Source: DASZZZ01 sp036260375
GTDB taxonomy: Bacteria > Actinomycetota > CADDZG01 > WHSQ01
NCBI GenBank assembly: GCA_036260375.1
Contig: DASZZZ010000109.1
Coordinates: forward strand, 1-64,000
Direction: 5' to 3'
Length of the DNA stretch: 64,000 nucleotides
The notes under the pieces were generated by a model. It had not been told where the DNA came from. It ran no database searches and saw nothing but the letters and a program-made list of their open reading frames with translations. The position numbers and the translations under genes are program-made. Numbering within the stretch: the first letter of the stretch is position 1; each line of letters opens with the position of its first letter. Shown piece after piece: positions 1-8,161 of the stretch.

Positions 1-754
1 CCGGTGCCGCGCTCGGGACGCTCGGCGTCACCGCCGGGGGCGCCTGGGCCGCGAGGATCTTGCGGCGCAGGTCCTCGGCCCTCCGCTCGAGGTCCCCCTC
101 CCGCCTGCGGGCGCTGACGATGTCGCCCTCGAGCTCTGCGAGGTCGGCGGCGAGGCTCTCCTCGCGCTCCTCGAGCGCCACCATCACCTGCGCCTGCTGC
201 GACCGGATGGAATCGAGCTCCTCCTGCTTGGCGAATAGCTCGCGCGACTCGCGCTCGAGCTGCGCCCGCAGCCTGCCGAACTCGACCAGCGCGCCGACGT
301 TCTCCTGCGCCGCGACGTCGAGCATCTCCACGCGCGCGTCGAGCTCCGCTATCGAGTCGGCGTCGAGCAGCGTGTCGAGCACGTCCGCGGTCCCCGCCTT
401 GTAGAGGGAGATCGCCTGCTGCTTGGCCCGGCCCTCGACCGCGTCGATCCGGCTCTGCGTGCGGTCGATACGCGCCTCGGCGCTGCGAACCTCGGACTCC
501 ACGCGCGCGAGCTGACCGTCGAGGCGCGCGATCTCGCGGCGCAGCTCGGCGATCTGCGAGCTCAGGAGGTCGATGCGGTCCTTGACGTTCGCGGCGGCGG
601 CCTCGTCGGACTCGAGCTCTTCGCGCAGCTGCTCGAGCTTGCGCTCGGTGGCGTCGAGCTCGTCCTCGGGACCGGCGACGGATGCGACGGAAGGGATGAG
701 AAGGGTGCCGAAGAGGATGGCGGCGAGCGACGCGCGGCCAAACCGTCCAGGCAA
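1..754 (-). CDS. Secreted coiled-coil protein, probable peptidoglycan hydrolase N-terminus (partial)
   Basis: The reading frame runs off the left edge, so only the N-terminal 251 residues are visible. It starts at a TTG (754) preceded by AAGGAG about 8 nt upstream. Residues 1-27 form a signal peptide (basic start, hydrophobic core, end near SVASVAG). From residue 30 to about 230 the protein is almost continuous Glu/Arg/Leu-rich heptad coiled coil, interrupted near residue 110 by a short segment (QAISLYKAGTADVLDTLLDA) typical of the hinge in PcsB/CwlO/EnvC-like proteins. A Pro/Ala-rich linker (AAQAPPAVTPSVPSAAP) begins at the window edge, where an NlpC/P60 or M23 peptidase domain would be expected. 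That catalytic domain is not in the window, so the enzymatic assignment is inference from the coiled-coil architecture. It is divergent from the sulfate-activation operon. Confidence 0.7.
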   Translation of the reverse strand, partial: MPGRFGRASLAAILFGTLLIPSVASVAGPEDELDATERKLEQLREELESDEAAAANVKDRIDLLSSQIAELRREIARLDGQLARVESEVRSAEARIDRTQSRIDAVEGRAKQQAISLYKAGTADVLDTLLDADSIAELDARVEMLDVAAQENVGALVEFGRLRAQLERESRELFAKQEELDSIRSQQAQVMVALEEREESLAADLAELEGDIVSARRREGDLERRAEDLRRKILAAQAPPAVTPSVPSAAP

Positions 755-873
755 AGCTCGTCTCCTTCGTTCGGCGACCAGGTCGTGGCGGAGCCCGCGA
801 AGACCGACCTCGTGCCCCCCGGCTTCCGCCGGACGGCCGCCCGCGTGGGGCCGTCGGGGAAGCAACCGTCGGC

Positions 874-902
874 ATCCTGCCACAGCGGTTCCCGGCGGGC
901 AA
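874..902 (-). promoter_or_regulatory. Probable promoter of the coiled-coil secreted protein
   Basis: On the minus strand TTGCCC (902-897) is separated by 17 nt from CAGGAT (879-874). This would leave a 5' leader of roughly 115 nt before the TTG start at 754. I see no known riboswitch consensus in that leader. The assignment rests on hexamer similarity and spacing only. Confidence 0.4.
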
Positions 903-1062
903 ATACATCCAGTCGTTGGACGGAGAGCGGGGACGATCCTGCTGAAGCCGGAACAAATACGATCGGTGCAGTTCTGTGTCGGGAGGCCCACGGCGGTGGA
1001 GCGCGAAGAAATCCGAGCGGACGCCCTTGCGTCCGCCCGCTCGTGTCGCTACCTTTCACCTC

Positions 1063-1120
1063 GCACCCGTTGAGTCGTAAACCGGCTTCGGCCGGGAAGA
1101 AGGCTCGGCGGGTGCTTTTT
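1063..1120 (+). terminator. Terminator-like stem-loop upstream of ATP sulfurylase
   Basis: A 7-bp outer stem (GCACCCG at 1063-1069 with CGGGTGC at 1109-1115) encloses an inner hairpin CCGGC-TTCG-GCCGG (1082-1095) and is followed directly by TTTTT (1116-1120). It lies about 150 nt before the sulfurylase start and points toward it. It could therefore be an attenuator, a structured leader RNA, or a terminator for upstream antisense transcription. No known sulfur-responsive riboswitch class was recognised. Confidence 0.45.
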
Positions 1121-1268
1121 GCGCGCGCCCCTCGTGGCGCGCCATCCCGCGGAGTGGCGCGGTCCCGGGGCGGCTGGTATGGTCGGAGTGTCATAGGAGT
1201 GCGCCCGGATGCTTCCGAGAGCGCCCCTGCCCTGCTCGAACGGCCCAGGCCACTGCGGGAGGAGAACC

Positions 1269-2450
1269 ATGCCCAGCACCGTCAAGGACGTCCCCGGCTA
1301 CCCACCTCACGGCGGAGCGCTCGAGCTGCGCGCCGCATCCGGCGAAGAGACCGAGGAGCTGCGCGCGCAGGCGGCGCGGCTTCCGGCGATCGAGGCGAAG
1401 TCGCGGCGCGTCCTGTCGGACCTGGAGCTGCTCGCCGTGGGCGCGGTGTCGCCCAACCGCGGCTTCATGACCCGTGCCGACTACGAGCCGGTGGTCGCCG
1501 AGATGCGGCTGTCCAGCGGCCTGCCGTGGAGCCTTCCGATCACCCTGTCGGCGACCGCGGACGAGGTCGCTGCGCTCTCGACCGGCGAGCGCGCCGCCAT
1601 CGTGCACGAGGGCCGGCCCGTGGCGGTCATCGACGTCGAGGACGTCTACGAGCCCGACGTGCGGCGCGAGGCCGAGCTCACGTACCGCACGACCGACGAC
1701 GCGCACCCCGGCGTGTCGTACCTCTACTCGCAGGCGCCGCACTACGTCGGGGGCGAGGTGACCGTCCTCGAGAACGTCTTCGCGCACGAGTTCGAGCAGT
1801 ACCGGCTCACGCCCGCGCAGCTGCGCGCGCGCATCGCCGAGCGGGGCTGGAGGACCGTCGTCGCGTTCCAGACGCGCAACCCGATCCACCGCGCGCACGA
1901 GTACCTCACGAAGTGCGCGCTGGAGATCGTCGACGGGCTCGTCATCCACCCGCTCGTCGGCGGGACCAAGGGCGACGACATCCCCGCCGAGACGCGCATG
2001 AAGTGCTACGAGGCGCTGATGGACGGCTACTACCCGCACGACCGGGTCATCCTGTCGGTGTTCCCGGCGGCGATGCGCTACGCCGGCCCCCGCGAGGCGA
2101 TCTGGCATTCGTTGCTGCGCAAGAACTACGGCATGACCCACTTCATCGTGGGCCGCGACCACGCCGGCGTCGGCAGCTACTACGGCACCTACGACGCGCA
2201 GGCGATCTTCGACGAGTTCGAGCCCGGCGAGCTGGGCATCTGGCCGCTCAAGTTCGAGCACTCGTTCTTCTGCAAGGCGTGCGAGGGCATGGCGTCGGCC
2301 AAGACGTGCCCGCACGACAAGGACCAGCACGTGCACCTGTCCGGCACGCAGGTCCGCCAGATGCTGACGGAGGGCCGCGAGCCGCCGCGCGAGTTCTCGC
2401 GCCCCGAGGTGGCGCGCATCCTGATCGACGCCGCGCGCGCCAACGCCTAG
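1269..2450 (+). CDS. sat: Sulfate adenylyltransferase (ATP sulfurylase)
   Basis: This 393-residue enzyme makes adenosine 5'-phosphosulfate (APS) and pyrophosphate from ATP and sulfate. The N-terminal part (about 1-170) is the PUA-like domain. The catalytic domain has the QTRNPIHRAHE nucleotide-binding motif at 201-211 and the GRDHAGVG motif further on. Near residues 335-350 a CxxC...C...H cluster (FFCKACEGMASAKTCPHDKD) looks like the zinc site seen in bacterial monofunctional sulfurylases. The ATG at 1269 is chosen because GGGAGGAG sits just upstream; a longer in-frame start at 1209 has no such site. It is the first gene of an apparent operon with an AlkP-fold hydrolase, APS kinase and a PHP protein. 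Confidence 0.95.
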   Translation: MPSTVKDVPGYPPHGGALELRAASGEETEELRAQAARLPAIEAKSRRVLSDLELLAVGAVSPNRGFMTRADYEPVVAEMRLSSGLPWSLPITLSATADEVAALSTGERAAIVHEGRPVAVIDVEDVYEPDVRREAELTYRTTDDAHPGVSYLYSQAPHYVGGEVTVLENVFAHEFEQYRLTPAQLRARIAERGWRTVVAFQTRNPIHRAHEYLTKCALEIVDGLVIHPLVGGTKGDDIPAETRMKCYEALMDGYYPHDRVILSVFPAAMRYAGPREAIWHSLLRKNYGMTHFIVGRDHAGVGSYYGTYDAQAIFDEFEPGELGIWPLKFEHSFFCKACEGMASAKTCPHDKDQHVHLSGTQVRQMLTEGREPPREFSRPEVARILIDAARANA

Positions 2451-2458
2451 GAGGAACC

Positions 2459-3928
2459 ATGGGCCTGCTCGACAAGCTGAGGAAGAAGGGCGACCCGACG
2501 GCGGCGACGGCCGCGGGGACGACGCCCGCGGAGCGGTCGCGGCGACGCAAGGTCATGGTCATCGGCCTCGACTGCGCGCCGCCGGAGCACGTTTTCGACG
2601 AGTACGCGGACGACGTCCCGCACCTCACGAAGCTGCGCGAGAACGCGGTGTGGGGCCCGCTCGAGTCGATCACGCCGCCGATCACCGTCCCCGCGTGGAT
2701 GTGCATGATGACGTCGAAGGACCCGGGCACGCTCGGGATCTACGGGTTCCGCAACCGCAAGGACCACACCTACGACGGCCTCGCGTTCGCGACGTCGTGG
2801 GCCGTCAAGGAGCCGACGGTGTGGGACGTCCTGTCGGAGGCCGGCAAGGACTGCATCGTGATGTCGGTGCCGCCGTCGTACCCGCCGAAGCCGTTGCGCG
2901 GCGTGCAGATCGGCTGCTTCCTGACGCCCAACGAGCAGGCGGAGTACACGTATCCGAAGGAGCTCAAGGCCGAGCTGCAGTCCAACGTCGGGGAGTACGT
3001 GTTCGACATCCGCAACTTCCGGACCGACGACACGCAGTACATCCTCGACGAGGCGTACCGCATGACGGAGCAGCGCTTCAAGGCCGCCGACTACCTGCTC
3101 ACCAACAAGCCGTGGGACTTCTTCGTGATGGTCGAGATGGGTCCCGACCGCCTCAACCACGGCATCTGGAGCTACGTCGACCCGAACCACCCGCGCTACG
3201 AGCCGGACAACCCGTACCAGAGCTCGCTGCGCGACTACTACCGCTACCTCGACGGGAGGATCGGCGAGCTGCTGGAGCGCCACGCCGACGACGACACCAC
3301 CGTGCTCGTCGTGTCGGACCACGGCGCGAAGGCGATGGTTGGCGGCGTGTGCTTCAACGAGTGGCTCGTGCGCGAGGGCTACCTCACGTTCGCCGACGAG
3401 CTGCCGACGACGGTCACGCCGAGCCACAAGCTGTCGATCGACTGGTCGAAGACCAAGGCGTGGGGCGACGGCGGCTACTACGGGCGCCTGTTCCTCAACG
3501 TCGAGGGCCGCGAGCCCGACGGGATCATCCCGCAGTCGCAGTACGACGCCGTGCGCGACGAGATCGCCGCGAAGATCGAGGCGATGGTCGACCACGAGGG
3601 CGCGCCGATGGGCAACAAGGCCCTCAAGCCGGAGGAGATCTACACCACGAACAACGGCGTCGCCCCGGACCTGATCGTCATCTTCGGCGGTCTGCGGTGG
3701 CGCTCGGTCGGCTCGTTGGGTCACGGATCGATCTACACGTTCGAGAACGACACCGGCCCCGACGAGGCCAACCACGCGGAGCACGGCATCTTCATGATGA
3801 GCAACGCGCCGGGCCAGCAGCCCGGGCGCCGGGAGGGGCTCCACCTGTGGGACGTGCACTGCACGGTGCTCGACCTCTTCGGGCTCCCGCCGGCCCCCGG
3901 GGCGCGCGGCAAGAGCGCGTTGAGCTGA
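2459..3928 (+). CDS. AlkP-superfamily type I phosphodiesterase/nucleotide pyrophosphatase
   Basis: This 489-residue protein belongs to the alkaline phosphatase superfamily of metal-dependent hydrolases. The first metal-binding Asp lies in VIGLDCAPP near the N-terminus. The nucleophile is likely Thr76 within PPITVPAW. A second metal-binding motif (VVSDHGAKAM) follows, and a late GHGS/H segment completes the site. There is no signal peptide, so it should be cytoplasmic; a short basic Lys/Ala/Thr-rich leader precedes the fold. Its GAGG ribosome-binding site overlaps the TAG stop of ATP sulfurylase, and APS kinase follows 28 nt downstream. The context suggests a role around APS/PAPS or a sulfo-/phosphoester, but the substrate cannot be read from the sequence. 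Confidence 0.85.
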   Translation: MGLLDKLRKKGDPTAATAAGTTPAERSRRRKVMVIGLDCAPPEHVFDEYADDVPHLTKLRENAVWGPLESITPPITVPAWMCMMTSKDPGTLGIYGFRNRKDHTYDGLAFATSWAVKEPTVWDVLSEAGKDCIVMSVPPSYPPKPLRGVQIGCFLTPNEQAEYTYPKELKAELQSNVGEYVFDIRNFRTDDTQYILDEAYRMTEQRFKAADYLLTNKPWDFFVMVEMGPDRLNHGIWSYVDPNHPRYEPDNPYQSSLRDYYRYLDGRIGELLERHADDDTTVLVVSDHGAKAMVGGVCFNEWLVREGYLTFADELPTTVTPSHKLSIDWSKTKAWGDGGYYGRLFLNVEGREPDGIIPQSQYDAVRDEIAAKIEAMVDHEGAPMGNKALKPEEIYTTNNGVAPDLIVIFGGLRWRSVGSLGHGSIYTFENDTGPDEANHAEHGIFMMSNAPGQQPGRREGLHLWDVHCTVLDLFGLPPAPGARGKSALS

Positions 3929-3956
3929 CGGTCACCACCGAGAGAGGGAGGGCGCG

Positions 3957-4502
3957 TTGAAGCAGGCGAACCGAGACAGAGGCTGCGTCATCTGGTTCAC
4001 GGGGCTGTCGGGCTCCGGCAAGACGACGATCGCGCACGAGGTCGAGAACAAGCTCGTCGAGGCCGGCATCCCGGTCGAGACGCTCGACGGCGACGTCGTG
4101 CGCGAGAACCTGTCCAAGGGTCTCGGGTTCTCGAAGGAGGACCGCGACACGAACATCCGGCGCATCGCATTCGTCGCGCACCTGCTGCAGCGCAACGGCA
4201 CGTTCGTGATCACCGCGGCGATCTCGCCGTACCGTGCCATCCGCGAGGAGGCGCGGGCGATGATCAAGGACTTCGTCGAGGTGTTCGCCGACGCGCCGCT
4301 CGAGGTCTGCGAGCAGCGCGACGTAAAGGGCCTGTACGCGAAGGCGCGCGCCGGCGAGATCAAGGGCTTCACCGGCATCGACGACCCGTACGAGCCGCCC
4401 GCCGGCCCCGAGGTCGTGTGCCACACGGACAAGGAGACGGTCGAGGAGTCGGCGCAGAAGGTCATCGACAAGCTCGTCGAGCTCAAGTACGTCGAGCCGT
4501 AG
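3957..4502 (+). CDS. cysC: Adenylylsulfate kinase (APS kinase)
   Basis: The 181-residue product phosphorylates APS at the 3' position to give PAPS. A P-loop GLSGSGKTT occupies residues 16-24, followed by DGDVVRENL (APS contact) and the conserved AAISPYRAIREEARAM segment carrying the family serine. Length is normal for a stand-alone bacterial enzyme. It starts at TTG (3957) behind GAGGGAGGG. No reductase (CysH) or sulfotransferase gene is in the window, so the fate of PAPS is unknown from this sequence. Confidence 0.95.
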   Translation: MKQANRDRGCVIWFTGLSGSGKTTIAHEVENKLVEAGIPVETLDGDVVRENLSKGLGFSKEDRDTNIRRIAFVAHLLQRNGTFVITAAISPYRAIREEARAMIKDFVEVFADAPLEVCEQRDVKGLYAKARAGEIKGFTGIDDPYEPPAGPEVVCHTDKETVEESAQKVIDKLVELKYVEP

Positions 4503-4507
4503 GTCCC

Positions 4508-5401
4508 GTGATCGACCTGCACGCCCACACGACGGTGTCCGACGGCGGCGACTCGCCGTCGGAGCTCGTCGCCAAGGCGGCCGCGGCGGGGCTGTCGGCG
4601 ATCGCGGTCACCGATCACGACAACGACGCCGGCTGTGCCGAGGCGGTGGCCGCCGGCGAGAGCGTGGGCGTCGAGGTCGTGCGTGGCGTCGAGATCTCGT
4701 GCGACGTCGAGGACCTCGCGGCGCGTGGCTACTCGCCGCGCGCGCGGCCGACCATGCATCTGCTCGGCTACTTCATCCCCGCCGGCGACAACGAGCTCTC
4801 GACCGCGCTCGCCGAGCTCCAGTACCACCGCGCCAACCGCAACCGCGTCATCGTGGAGCGGCTCAACGAGCTCGGCATCGCGACGACGTTCGAGGAGGTC
4901 GAGAACGAAGCCGGGGGGCCGGGATCGCAGATCGGGCGCCCGCACTTCGCCGCGGTCCTCGTGCGCCACGGCGCCGTCCCGGACTACCAGAGCGCGTTCG
5001 ACGAGTACCTCGCCAAGGGCGCGAAGGCATACGTCGGGCGCAAGCTCTACGAGCCGGTCGAGGCGACCGAGCTGATGGTGCGCGCCGGCGTCGTGCCGGT
5101 CCTCGCGCATCCGCTGACGCTCAACGTCGGCATGGAAGACCTCGAGCGCTTCGTCGACGGGCTGGTCGACGCCGGCCTGCGCGGCATCGAGGGCTATCAC
5201 GGCGACTGGACCGCGGACGAGCAGGCGCCGTTGCGCGAGCTCGGAGAGCGCAAGGGTCTCGTCGTGTCGGGCGGGAGCGACTACCACGGCGACATGCGGC
5301 CGGACCGGTCGCTGCCCGGCGGCAAGACCGGCGTCACGGTGCCCGACGACGCCCTCGACGAGCTGCGCGCGGTCTCGTCGGAGCTGGCGGCGCGCGCCTA
5401 G
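4508..5401 (+). CDS. PHP-domain phosphoesterase, possible pAp (3',5'-bisphosphate) phosphatase
   Basis: The 297-residue protein starts at GTG 4508, only 5 nt after the APS kinase stop. PHP metal-ligand motifs are DLHAHTTVSDG (residues 3-13), AVTDHDN, EISCD, a central H (GRPHFA), LAHPLT and a C-terminal GSDYHG. This resembles stand-alone PHP proteins (YciV/TrpH type), of which some hydrolyse 3',5'-nucleoside bisphosphates such as pAp. pAp is the by-product of PAPS-dependent sulfotransfer, and the gene follows sat and cysC, so a pAp-recycling role is a reasonable inference. It could instead act on short oligonucleotides. The last codons overlap a TAGGAT hexamer that may start the next transcript. 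Confidence 0.85.
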   Translation: MIDLHAHTTVSDGGDSPSELVAKAAAAGLSAIAVTDHDNDAGCAEAVAAGESVGVEVVRGVEISCDVEDLAARGYSPRARPTMHLLGYFIPAGDNELSTALAELQYHRANRNRVIVERLNELGIATTFEEVENEAGGPGSQIGRPHFAAVLVRHGAVPDYQSAFDEYLAKGAKAYVGRKLYEPVEATELMVRAGVVPVLAHPLTLNVGMEDLERFVDGLVDAGLRGIEGYHGDWTADEQAPLRELGERKGLVVSGGSDYHGDMRPDRSLPGGKTGVTVPDDALDELRAVSSELAARA

Positions 5402-5411
5402 GATCCCGGCC

Positions 5412-5834
5412 ATGCTCGTAACCCGTGCGACGAGGCACGACGCCGACGACGTCAAGGCGCTGCTCGAGGCCGAGGGCTTCTCCGACGTCAACGTGCGCTC
5501 CGGCGTGGCGTTCATCGCCCGCGACGGTCTCGTCGTCGGTTGCGTGCGCCTCGTCGAGGTCGCACCCGGTGTGCTCGTGCTCGACGACGTCGTCGTGCGC
5601 TCCGACCGCCGCAACGAGGGCATCGGCACGCGCCTGCTCCAGACGGCGATGAACAGTCGCGGCGGCACGATCTACGTCACGTCGAACGAGCGCGCCCGGT
5701 CGCTGTACGAGAGAGCGGGTTTCGCCGAGATCGCGTTCGACGAGCTGCCCGACGCGGTCGTGGAGCACTACCGCAGCATCGGCGACTCCCCGGGTCCCGA
5801 CGCCGCCGACCACGTGTACCTCAGGGCGCGCTAG
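5412..5834 (+). CDS. GNAT-family N-acetyltransferase
   Basis: A 140-residue single-domain GNAT protein. The acetyl-CoA loop is visible as VVRSDRRNEGIGTRLLQTAM (R/Q-x-x-G-x-G/A type), preceded by the hydrophobic strand VLVLDDVV and followed by the SNERARSLYERAGFAEI helix-strand common in this family. The substrate is not predictable. A TAGGAT hexamer (5399-5404) lies 7 nt before the ATG and overlaps the upstream stop, which suggests a leaderless transcript of its own. It ends at a strong bidirectional hairpin. Confidence 0.85.
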   Translation: MLVTRATRHDADDVKALLEAEGFSDVNVRSGVAFIARDGLVVGCVRLVEVAPGVLVLDDVVVRSDRRNEGIGTRLLQTAMNSRGGTIYVTSNERARSLYERAGFAEIAFDELPDAVVEHYRSIGDSPGPDAADHVYLRAR

Positions 5835-5837
5835 ACA

Positions 5838-5866
5838 CGTACGGCGCGCCGCGTGCGCGCCGTACG
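5838..5866. terminator. Bidirectional hairpin terminator between convergent genes
   Basis: A perfect 12-bp inverted repeat, CGTACGGCGCGC and GCGCGCCGTACG, with a 5-nt loop lies between the acetyltransferase stop and the tetR stop. No T-run follows on either side. Its convergent setting supports terminator function for both strands. Confidence 0.65.
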
Positions 5867-5874
5867 CATCTGCG

Positions 5875-6486
5875 TCAGCGGGTCCCCGTCTGAGCGCCCG
5901 TGAGCGACAGCGCGAGGTCGACGAGCCGTTCGGCGAAACCCGGCGGATAACGGTCGGCGTCGCGCGCCAGCGCTCGCATGATCAGCGCGCCGACGACCAT
6001 GTCGATCAACAGGTCCGCGTCGAGTGCCTCGGGCAGTTGGCCGCGCTCCTTGGCCCGCTCGACGACGGCGACCGCGAGGCGCCGTCGCGGCTGCATGACG
6101 TTGCGCTTGTAGATCGCCCCGAGCTGCGGACTGAACGTCATCTCGCTCGCCATGCGGGCAAACACGCGATGGCTCTCCGGCGATGCCAACAGCTGTGCGA
6201 ACTGCTCCACGAAGCGAACGAGGTCGTCGCGGACGTTGCCGGTGTCGGGAGCGTAGATCTCCTCCGAGATCGTGCCGACGGCCTCGGAGACGAGCTCCTC
6301 CTTCGACGGCCAGCGCCGGTAGATCGTCGCCTTGCTGACGCCGGCGCGCGCGGCGACGCCCTCGATCGTCATGCCGTTGAAGCCCTCCTCGACGAAGAGC
6401 TCGAGCGTGGCCTCGAGGATGGCCAGGTGGGCGGCCGCGCTGCGCGGCCGCCCCGGTCCCCTGACCTCTACCGGCTGGGCGCTCAA
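5875..6486 (-). CDS. TetR-family transcriptional repressor of the adjacent exporter
   Basis: The 203-residue protein has a TetR N-terminal helix-turn-helix: GRPRSAAAHLAILEATLELF, then MTIEGVAARAGVSKATIYRRWPSKEELV. The C-terminal all-helical ligand-binding domain is divergent, as usual. Its ATG overlaps the stop of the upstream exporter gene (ATGA at 6486-6483), so the two are translated from one mRNA. The palindrome at 8106-8128, on the transcription start of that operon, is the obvious target. This gives an autoregulated repressor-pump unit that would be relieved by a pump substrate. The nearby polyketide product is a candidate ligand, by position only. Confidence 0.9.
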   Translation of the reverse strand: MSAQPVEVRGPGRPRSAAAHLAILEATLELFVEEGFNGMTIEGVAARAGVSKATIYRRWPSKEELVSEAVGTISEEIYAPDTGNVRDDLVRFVEQFAQLLASPESHRVFARMASEMTFSPQLGAIYKRNVMQPRRRLAVAVVERAKERGQLPEALDADLLIDMVVGALIMRALARDADRYPPGFAERLVDLALSLTGAQTGTR

Positions 6487-8087
6487 CCCGCCCGAGCCCC
6501 CAGCGCGAGGTCGTCGTCGCCGTAGTGCGACTCCTGCGCGACCTCACTCTCGTGCGCCGGCAGGAACACCAGCGCGACGATCGCGCCGAACAGCGCGACC
6601 CCGGCGGCGACGAGCACGCTCGTGCCCATGCCGTCGACGAACGCCGCGTGCGCCGCGTCGCGCAAACGTTCACCGATGGCGGGGTCGACCTGCGCGCTGA
6701 TGCGGCGTGCGACCGCGGTCGCGGCACCGACCGAGTCCTGGATGACCTCGCTCGCCTGCGGGGGCAGGTTCGCGAGGACCTTCTCCGGGATCACGCGCGA
6801 GATGCCGTCGAGCGACGCGCTGTACGCCGACGTCAGCACGCTGCCGATCGCCGCCACGCCGAGCGCGCCGCCGACCATGCGGGTCGTGTCGTTCATCGCG
6901 GACCCGACGCCCGCCTTGGCGAGGGGGAGCGAGCCCATGATGGCGTCGGTCGCCGGCGCCATCGTGGCGCCCATGCCGAGACCCAGGATCACGAGGGCCG
7001 TCGCTATCGAGCCGTACTCGGTCGTCGTCGTGAACGTCGACATCATGTACAGCCCGATCGACACGAGGGTCAGCCCGACGGCCACGACCTTCTTCGTACC
7101 CACCTTCATGGAGAGCTTCGCGCTCGCGGGGGCCGAGAAGATGAGCGCCGCGACCGGCGTCATCCTCACGCCCGCCTCGAACGGGCTGTAGCCGAGCACG
7201 AACTGAAGGTACTGCGTCAGGACGAAGACCGAGCCGAAGAGCGCGAAGAACACCAGCGTGATCGCGGCGGACGACGCGCTGAAGCGGGCGTTGCGGAAGA
7301 ACGCCATGTCGAGCATCGGCGTCGCGGTCCGCATCTCCCACACGATGAACAGCACGATGAGCACCGCGGCGGCGCCGAAGATCGACAGGATCGTGCCGTC
7401 GGTCCAGCCCTCGGCCGGAGCTTCGATGATGGCGTAGACGAGGGCGCCGAGCGCCGCGATCGACAGGACCGCGCCGACCGGGTCGAGGCGCGCGATGCTC
7501 GGGTCCTTCGACTCCGGGATGAGGAACGCGCCGAACGTCAGCGCGACGACGATGATCGGGACGTTGATCAGGAAGACCGAGCCCCACCAGTAGTCCTCGA
7601 GCAGCCAGCCGCCGACGACCGGGCCCGCCACGACGCCGAGGCCGGCGAACGCCGCCCAGATGCCGATCGCCTTCGCCCGCTCGGAGGCGGGGAACACGTT
7701 CGTGATGATCGACAGCGTCGCCGGCATGATGAACGCCCCGCCGATGCCCATGACGGCCCGGCCCGCGATCAGCGTCTCCGGCGAGTCGGCGAACGTCGCC
7801 CACAGCGAGCCGCCGGCGAAGATCAACAGGCCGACGTCGAGCGCGAGCTTGCGCCCGAAGCGGTCGCCGAGCGCCCCGGCGGTCAGGAGCAGGCCGGCGA
7901 AGACGAGGACGTAGGAGTCGACGATCCACTGCAGCTCGCTGGCGCTCGCCCTGAGGTCCCGGACGAGCGTCGGCAGCGCCACGTTCACGATCGTGTTGTC
8001 GATGCCGATGATCGTGAGGCTCAGGCACAGCACGGCGAGCGCCCACCAGCGCGCGCGGTACGGAGTGCTGCGGTCCGCGTGTTCCAC
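6483..8087 (-). CDS. MFS drug/metabolite exporter, EmrB/QacA (DHA2, 14-TM) type
   Basis: The 534-residue membrane protein begins at GTG 8087 behind AGGGGGAGAG; an in-frame extension to 8261 would cross the promoter and operator and is rejected. Features of the DHA2 family are the first-helix motif LTIIGIDNTIVNVALPTL, the LTAGALGDRFGRKLALDVGL loop (motif A) and ATLSIITNVFPASERAKAIGIWAAFAGLGVVAGPVVGGWLLEDYWW (motif C region, given as its parts PASERAKAIGIWAA and GPVVGGWLLE). About fourteen hydrophobic segments are visible. It should export a drug or metabolite by proton antiport. It shares an operon with the TetR regulator and is divergent from the polyketide synthase, so self-resistance or product export is plausible. 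Confidence 0.9.
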   Translation of the reverse strand: MEHADRSTPYRARWWALAVLCLSLTIIGIDNTIVNVALPTLVRDLRASASELQWIVDSYVLVFAGLLLTAGALGDRFGRKLALDVGLLIFAGGSLWATFADSPETLIAGRAVMGIGGAFIMPATLSIITNVFPASERAKAIGIWAAFAGLGVVAGPVVGGWLLEDYWWGSVFLINVPIIVVALTFGAFLIPESKDPSIARLDPVGAVLSIAALGALVYAIIEAPAEGWTDGTILSIFGAAAVLIVLFIVWEMRTATPMLDMAFFRNARFSASSAAITLVFFALFGSVFVLTQYLQFVLGYSPFEAGVRMTPVAALIFSAPASAKLSMKVGTKKVVAVGLTLVSIGLYMMSTFTTTTEYGSIATALVILGLGMGATMAPATDAIMGSLPLAKAGVGSAMNDTTRMVGGALGVAAIGSVLTSAYSASLDGISRVIPEKVLANLPPQASEVIQDSVGAATAVARRISAQVDPAIGERLRDAAHAAFVDGMGTSVLVAAGVALFGAIVALVFLPAHESEVAQESHYGDDDLALGARAG

Positions 8088-8105
8088 CTCTCTCCCCCTT
8101 CTCGT

Positions 8106-8128
8106 AGACGTAACGAAACGATACGTCT
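8106..8128. promoter_or_regulatory. Palindromic TetR-type operator
   Basis: A 23-bp imperfect palindrome has outer arms AGACGTA and TACGTCT and a core ACGAAACGA; 9 of 11 base pairs are symmetric. It sits immediately downstream of the -10 box, covering the predicted transcription start of the exporter-tetR operon and lying 19 bp before the exporter GTG. A TAACGAAACG-like core is common in TetR operators controlling MFS pumps. Confidence 0.8.
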
Positions 8129-8132
8129 CCGT

Positions 8133-8161
8133 ATTGTAATGACCGACCGAGACGCTGGCAA
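8133..8161 (-). promoter_or_regulatory. Consensus promoter of the exporter-tetR operon
   Basis: On the minus strand TTGCCA (8161-8156) and TACAAT (8138-8133) are separated by exactly 17 nt. This is one of the best sigma-70-type promoters in the window. The start would fall inside the 8106-8128 operator. Confidence 0.8.

Larger units (their letters stand above)
755..1268. other. 514-bp divergent intergenic region
   Basis: No convincing coding frame is visible between the coiled-coil gene (minus) and ATP sulfurylase (plus). The region holds a plausible minus-strand promoter (874-902), a terminator-like stem-loop on the plus strand (1063-1120), and a TATGGT hexamer at 1178-1183 that could be the -10 of the sulfurylase operon, without a recognisable -35. 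A GGGAGGAG ribosome-binding site (1257-1264) precedes the sulfurylase ATG. Confidence 0.5.

Noticed and set aside
755..900. c-di-AMP (ydaO) riboswitch upstream of the coiled-coil cell-wall protein
   Set aside because: The conserved ydaO words (for example GAACCCG...CAGCUAACC) were not found on either strand.
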